DNA of 64,000 bases from Tubulanus polymorphus. Its lineage: Eukaryota; Nemertea; Palaeonemertea; Tubulaniformes; Tubulanidae. Positions 58,434 to 64,000 of the stretch are shown here, piece after piece. The notes beneath the pieces are model-generated. The model saw only the letters and a program-made list of their open reading frames with translations. It had not been told where the DNA came from and did no database searches. The position numbers and the translations under genes were made by a program. Each line of letters starts with the position of its first letter. Position 1 is the stretch's first letter. The stretch is from the NCBI RefSeq assembly GCF_964204645.1, contig NC_134035.1, positions 5,580,501 through 5,644,500 of the forward strand, given 5' to 3'.

Positions 58434-59184
58434 CGGAACCGGCTCATAATAGTTTTTCATCAGTAGAGATTTGTTTTGAAGAGGGGTAAGCGCGTTATCG
58501 CGTAAACATTGCTAGTTCGCCATTATTCCTCGATTCCGCGATACCCAGTCACCAACCGATCAATCAAACGACAAAAATCGATAGTAAAAATGAAATCGGC
58601 AAAAAATTCGAGATTCCCAACGATGATAAACCGACGACGAGTTGAATGGATAAATATCGGGGAATTTCTAAATCATCTTAGCAGTCATAAAGCAGTGGTA
58701 CGGATTTAAGAGATCACTGCGCGGTAACCCCACGTATAGGTTAATGACGCGCGCCTATGTAACCGGTTAATTCATAAAATGCTAAGTCGTTAAGTCTTTT
58801 ATCTTTCCGAACGGTTGCCGACGTGACAAATGGCTACAGGGTGGAACCTGCCAAGGACATACGTATAATGACGAGCTAATACACAACTGAGTCAATCGAT
58901 CAGACGGCAATCACGTTATAACGCGTGTTCACAATGTATACGCGTAGTTTTGATGCTGTAGATTTCAATTATCTGGCCTTCGAGCAGGAAACAACTGAAG
59001 TTGGTTTCGTGCTTGAAGTAAAATTGATGACAAGGCCGGAACAAGTTTAAAGTTAGAAGAAAATGCCATAATATAAAACAAAAGGTAAAAAGCGTATAAG
59101 TATAATGCGTATAAGCGTAATAAAGCAAGCGTAAAGCAAAACTATGAGAATAGTTTTTGACGTTAAGACTCAGTGTGGCCGGTT
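58434..59184. other. Intergenic, no gene seen
   Basis: No supported gene or array; AATAAAGC-type AT-rich sequence near 59090-59150. Confidence 0.35.
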
Positions 59185-59301
59185 CAATGGTCATGGCTTA
59201 GACTTAAGACTAGTCTAAGACCATCTTAGTTATAATATAGCCAAACTAACAACATAAGACAAGTCTTAAGATTTAAGACCATTTTGCGACTTAAGTCTCG
59301 A
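59185..59301. repeat. Rep-B copy abutting the 22-bp array
   Basis: CATGGCTTAGACTTAAGAC, GTCTAAGACCATCTTAG, CTAACAACATAAGAC, GTCTTAAGATTTAAGACC. Its end (CGACTTAAGTCTCGAC) runs straight into the array at 59302. Confidence 0.8.
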
Positions 59302-62300
59302 CTTCAATTCTCCATTTAAATGCTTCAATTTCTCCATTTAAATGCTTCAACTTCTCCAAAAATGCTTCAATTTCTCCATTTAAATGCTTCAACTTCTCCA
59401 TTTAAATGCTTCAACTTCTCCATTTAAATGCTTCAACTTCACCTAAATGCTTCAACTTCTCCATCTAAATGCTTTAACTTCTCCATTTAAATGCTTCAAC
59501 TTCTCCATCTAAATGCGTCAACTTCTCCATTTAAATGCTTCAACTTCTCCATTTAAATGCTTCAACTTCTCCATCTCAATGCTTCAACTTCTCCATCTAA
59601 ATGCTTCAACTTCTCCATCTAAATGCTTTAACTTCTCCATTTAAATGCTTCAACTTCTCCATCTAAATGCTTTAACTTCTCCATTTAAATGCTTCAACTT
59701 CTCCATCTAAATGCTTTAACTTCTCCATCTAAATGCTTCAACTTCTCCATTTAAATGCTTCAACTTCTCCATCTAAATGCGTCAACTTCTCCATTTAAAT
59801 GCTTCAACTTCTCCATTTGAATGCTTCAACTTCTCCATCTAAATGCTTCAACTTCTCCATCTAAATGCTTTAACTTCTCCATTTAAATGCTTCAACTTCT
59901 CCATCTAAATGCTTTAACTTCTCCATTTAAATGCTTCAACTTCTCCATCTAAATGCTTTAACTTCTCCATTTAAATGCTCCAACTTCTCCATTTAAATGC
60001 TTTAACTTCTCCATTTAAATGCTTCAACTTCTCCATTTAAATGCTTCAACTTCTCCATCTAAATGCTTTAACTTCTCCATCTAAATGCTTCAACTTCTCC
60101 ATTTAAATGCTTCAACTTCTCCATCTAAATGCTTCAACTTCTCCATCTAAATGCTTTTACTTCTCCATTTAAATGCTTCAACTTCTCCATCTAAATGCTT
60201 TAACTTCTCCATCTAAATGCTTCAACTTCTCCATTTAAATGCTTCAACTTCTCCATCTAAATGCTTCAACTTCTCCATTTAAATGCTTTAACTTCTCCAT
60301 TTAACTGCTTCAACTTCTCCATCTAAATGCTTTAACTTCTCCATTTTAATGCTTCAACTTCTCCATTTAAATGCTTCAACTTCTCCATCTAAATGCTTCA
60401 ACTTCTCCATTTAAATGCTTCAACTTCTCCATCTAAATGCTTTAACTTCTCCATTTAAATGCTCCAACTTCTCCATTTAAATGCTTTAACTTCTCCATTT
60501 AAATGCTTCAACTTCTCCATTTAAATGCTTCAACTTCTCCATCTAAATGCTTTAACTTCTCCATTTAAATGCTTCAACTTCTCCAACTAAATGCTTCAAC
60601 TTCGCCATTCAAATGCTTCAACTTCTCCATTTAAATGCTTCAACTTCTCCATTTAAATGCTTCAACTTCTCCATCTCAATGCTTCAACTTCTCCATCTAA
60701 ATGCTTTAACTTCTCCATTTAAATGCTTCAACTTCTCCATCTAAATGCTTTAACTTCTCCATCTAAATGCTTCAACTTCTCCATTTAAATGCTTCAACTT
60801 CTCCATCTAAATGCTTTAACTTCTCCATCTAAATGCTTCAACTTCTCCATTTAAATGCTTCAACTTCTCCATCTAAATGCGTCAACTTCTCCATTTAAAT
60901 GCTTCAACTTCTCCATCTAAATGCTTTAACTTCTCCATTTAAATGCTTCAACTTCTCCATCTAAATGCTTTAACTTCTCCATCTAAATGCTTCAACTTCT
61001 CCATTCAAATGCTTATACTTCTCCATCTAAATGCTTTAACTTCTCCATTTAAATGCTTCAACTTCTCCATCTAAATGCTTCAACTTCTCCATCTAAATGC
61101 TTTTACTTCTCCATTTAAATGCTTCAACTTCTCCATCTAAATGCTTTAACTTCTCCATCTAAATGCTTCAACTTCTCCATTCAAATGCTTATACTTCTCC
61201 ATCTAAATGCTTTAACTTCTCCATTTAAATGCTTCAACTTCTCCATTTAAATGCTTCAACTTCTCCATCTAAATGCTTCAACTTCTCCATCTAAATGCTT
61301 TTACTTCTCCATTTAAATGCTTCAACTTCTCCATCTAAATGCTTTAACTTCTCCATCTAAATGCTTCAACTTCTCCATTTAAATGCTTCAACTTCTCCAT
61401 CTAAATGCTTCAACTTCTCCATTTAAATGCTTTAACTTCTCCATTTAACTGCTTCAACTTCTCCATCTAAATGCTTTAACTTCTCCATTTAAATGCTTCA
61501 ACTTCTCCATTTAAATGCTTCAACTTCTCCATCTAAATGCTTCAACTTCTCCATCTAAATGCTTTAACTTCTCCATTTAAATGCTTCAACTTCTCCATCT
61601 AAATGCGTCAACTTCTCCATTTGAATGCTTCAACTTCTCCATCTAAATGCGTCAACTTCTCCATCTAAATGCTTCAACTTCTCCATCTAAATGCTTTAAC
61701 TTCTCCATTTAAATGCTTCAACTTCTCCATCTAAATGCGTCAACTTCTCCATTTAAATGCTTCAACTTCTCCATTTAACTGCTTCAACTTCTCCATCTAA
61801 ATGCTTCAACTTCTCCATCTAAATGCTTTAACTTCTCCATTTAAATGCTTCAACTTCTCCATCTAAATGCTTTAACTTCTCCATTTAAATTCTTCAACTT
61901 CTCCATCTAAATGCTTTAACTTCTCCATCTAAATGCTTCAACTTCTCCATTTAAATGCTTCAACTTCTCCATCTAAATGCGTCAACTTCTCCATTTAAAT
62001 GCTTCAACTTCTCCATTTAAATGCTTCAACTTCTCCATCTAAATGCTTCAACTTCTCCATCTAAATGCTTTAACTTCTCCATTTAAATGCTTCAACTTCT
62101 CCATCTAAATGCTTTAACTTCTCCATTTAAATGCTTCAACTTCTCCATCTAAATGCTTTAACTTCTCCATTTAAATGCTCCAACTTCTCCATTTAAATGC
62201 TTTAACTTCTCCATTTAAATGCTTCAACTTCTCCATTTAAATGCTTCAACTTCTCCATCTAAATGCTTTAACTTCTCCATTTAAATGCTTCAACTTCTCC

Positions 62301-62957
62301 AACTAAATGCTTCAACTTCGCCATTCAAATGCTTCAACTTCTCCATTTAAATGCTTCAACTTCTCCATTCAAATGCTTCAACTTCTCCATCTAAATGCTT
62401 AAACTTCTCTATTTAAATGCTTCAACTTCTCCATCTAAATGCTTTAACTTCTCCATTTAAATGCTTCAACTTCTCCATCTAAATGCTTAAACTTCTCTAT
62501 TTAAATGCTTCAACTTCTCCATCTAAATGCTTTAACTTCTCCAATTAAATGCTTCAACTTCTCCATCTAAATGCTTTAACTTCTATATTTAAATGCTTCA
62601 ACTTCTCCATCTAAATGCTTTAACTTCTCCATTTAAATGCTTTAACTTCTCCATCTAAATGCTTAAACTTCTCTATTTAAATGCTTCAACTTCTCCATCT
62701 AAATGCTTTAACTTCTCCATTTAAATGCTTCAACTTCTCCAACTAAATGCTTCAACTTCTCCATCTAAATGCTTCAACTTCTCCAATTAAATGCTTCAAC
62801 TTCTCCATTCAAATGCTTCAATTTCTCCATCTAAATGCTTCAACTTCTCCAATTAAATGCTTCAACTTCTCCAATTAAATGCTTTAACTTCTCAAATTAA
62901 ATGCTTCAATTTGTCCATTTAAATCCTTCAACTTCTCCATTTAAAATGCTTCCACTT
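59302..62957. repeat. 22-bp minisatellite array, about 165 units
   Basis: Unit CTTCAACTTCTCCATTTAAATG (written as CTTCAACTTCTCC plus ATTTAAATG). The main variants are ATCTAAATG for ATTTAAATG and TTTAAC or GTCAAC for TTCAAC. Variant units alternate in 44-bp dimers over long stretches, and a block with rare variants (GCTCC, CAACTAAATG, TTCGCCATTC) at 60461-60620 recurs at 62177-62336. This offset of 1,716 bp equals 78 units, showing a large internal duplication. Units become irregular after 62750 (AATTAAATG, TTTGTCC). No function is evident. Confidence 0.95.
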
Positions 62958-63394
62958 ATAACATTATAATGATCGGGTATTGTTCTATCCAAATCCACTA
63001 CGATTTCTCTGGATTTTCAAGTTTCAATAAGTATAAAACCTTAAAGATCAGGTGTAGCCTATTCATAGAAATTCTTATCATGAAGATCTCGGTCGATAGA
63101 TAACTAACTCACCCATATACCAGTAATAAATATTAATTATGACACGATACGTATAATACTGCCATTCTTCCCATGTTGTATCAAAATCCGTAAAAATATC
63201 AGTTAGAATCTATACACAACGCGTTCAATTACTAGCATTATATACCCGCGCTAAATCACTACCAACTCACAAAATTGGCAGAACTTTCAAATTGAATCAA
63301 ACCTTCAATTAAACCTTCACATATGACTGTAATTATAACCGTTGCTCTGTCCATGGTTAAATAGACAAACTTTGAGAGGACGTTGAACAGTTAT
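62958..63394. other. Intergenic, no gene seen
   Basis: AT-rich, without a supported gene or repeat. Confidence 0.4.
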
Positions 63395-63673
63395 CAGGCC
63401 CGTGCCGAGCGGGGGTTCGTTGGTAGCGAACGAACCCCCTCAAAGCCAGTGTAAAAAGATTTGGGTAAAGATTTTGCGAAATTTGGATACATTTTTCTCG
63501 TTTTTTTTCTCCGAAAATGAAAAGTAATCCATTCTGAAATGATTTATTCAGGTCCCGGCCACTTCATATTTCAGATGTGTCATTTTTCAATAGGAAAGTG
63601 CCCCTTTTCGAAGTAATAAAGTGCCCCTTTTCCTGAAATAGAACTGCCCCTCAAAAAGCGCGGCACGGGCCTG
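63395..63673 (+). mobile_element. MITE with CAGGCCCGTGCCG ends, copy 2
   Basis: 279 bp, ends CAGGCCCGTGCCG / CGGCACGGGCCTG. Carries GGGGGTTCGTTGGTAGCGAA with ACGAACCCCC, an internal hairpin. Interior matches 43070-43368 in reverse orientation (TTTCCGAAAATGAAAAGTAATCC-like, AGGGGCACTTT / AAAGTGCCCC). Confidence 0.8.
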
Positions 63674-64000
63674 GATATATTTGAACTTGAACTTGATGTC
63701 AGATATAAATATAAGCATTGTCCCTCATATTCGTTAGGATTTGATTCGGTTTCGTATCCCTTACAAACCTACCATACCTGCCGAGAACGAATCAGGGGGT
63801 TAGATTTTGAAGTCAGTATAAACAGTTGTGTGATCGGCGGTCGAATTTACAGAATTTCTCGTTCAAATCCAAAGAGTCAACGTCGTGTATAATCGGAAAT
63901 TTCGGTTCGGATTCGTGTAAACAATCTTCCGTCGAGTCTGAACCTGCCAGCGACTGATTGCGGTTTATTTTTTCAATGTTCAGCGTATTGAAGGAAGTAC
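63674..64000. repeat. Dispersed repeat copy to window end
   Basis: 63718-63900 matches 21676-21830 (ATCCCTTACAAACCTACC, CTGCCGAGAACGAAT, AGAATTTCTCGTTCAAATC) and, inverted, 42060-42120 and 44358-44420. No gene is seen. Confidence 0.55.

Noticed and set aside
59302-62957. CRISPR-like array
   Set aside because: Units are directly contiguous without unique spacers, and the genome is eukaryotic with introns; it is a minisatellite.

Overview
The window is animal nuclear DNA, most likely from a lophotrochozoan (spiralian) invertebrate. The main reason is a large neuropeptide precursor exon built from repeated YIRFamide and YMRFamide units. YMRFamide is known from annelids and YIRFamide from flatworms; no phylum can be fixed from this alone. 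Genes are sparse, split by introns with ordinary GT/AG borders, and set in a sea of short non-autonomous mobile elements, foldback repeats and minisatellites. No bacterial features were seen.

Only three protein genes can be supported, all on the + strand. (1) An RFamide neuropeptide precursor: its large coding exon is 14602-16043, with a TATA box and a likely non-coding first exon about 0.6-0.8 kb upstream; the signal-peptide exon was not found. (2) and (3) A tandem pair of four-exon Ly6/uPAR-type (three-finger) genes, 20653-22944 and 24218-27724, with the same intron phases, the same exon-2 length, N-terminal signal peptides, the CC..(D/N)NCN signature and hydrophobic C-termini suggesting GPI anchoring. 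The pair is a clear local duplication. Nothing in the sequence links the neuropeptide gene functionally to the Ly6 genes.

The rest is repeat-rich. The most notable element is 52056-53229. It starts 5'-AG, ends CT-3', is flanked by the 6-bp target duplication TCGGTA, has inverted repeats of about 280 bp whose outer 105 bp are themselves hairpins, and carries a decayed zinc-finger gene. This is the signature of a miniature Polinton/Maverick-like element. Other repeats are a six-copy family of palindromic elements holding a hammerhead-like core motif; two tandem TCGA-rich foldback units (37788-38587); tRNA-derived SINEs; remnants of a LINE reverse transcriptase; and several MITEs with definable ends.

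Major tandem arrays are a 49-bp minisatellite (1695-2776), (AT)n (4021-4373), a hexamer (6271-6523), a 41-bp minisatellite (27985-28936), a 20-bp array grown from a MITE end (54720-55075), and a 3.65-kb array of a 22-bp unit (59302-62957) with a 1,716-bp higher-order duplication. The long apparent open frames in the simple repeats are artefacts. Repeat families are named here for cross-reference only: Rep-A (ends with GTTCCACAGTT), Rep-B (CTTAGACTTAAGACC), Rep-C (GGTCGGAACTGATAACCG), Rep-F (GAATCCTCGATTGCCA), Rep-G (ATACCTTTTCT and flank), Rep-H (palindromes with the hammerhead-like core) and Rep-K (AAATCGTCTC).
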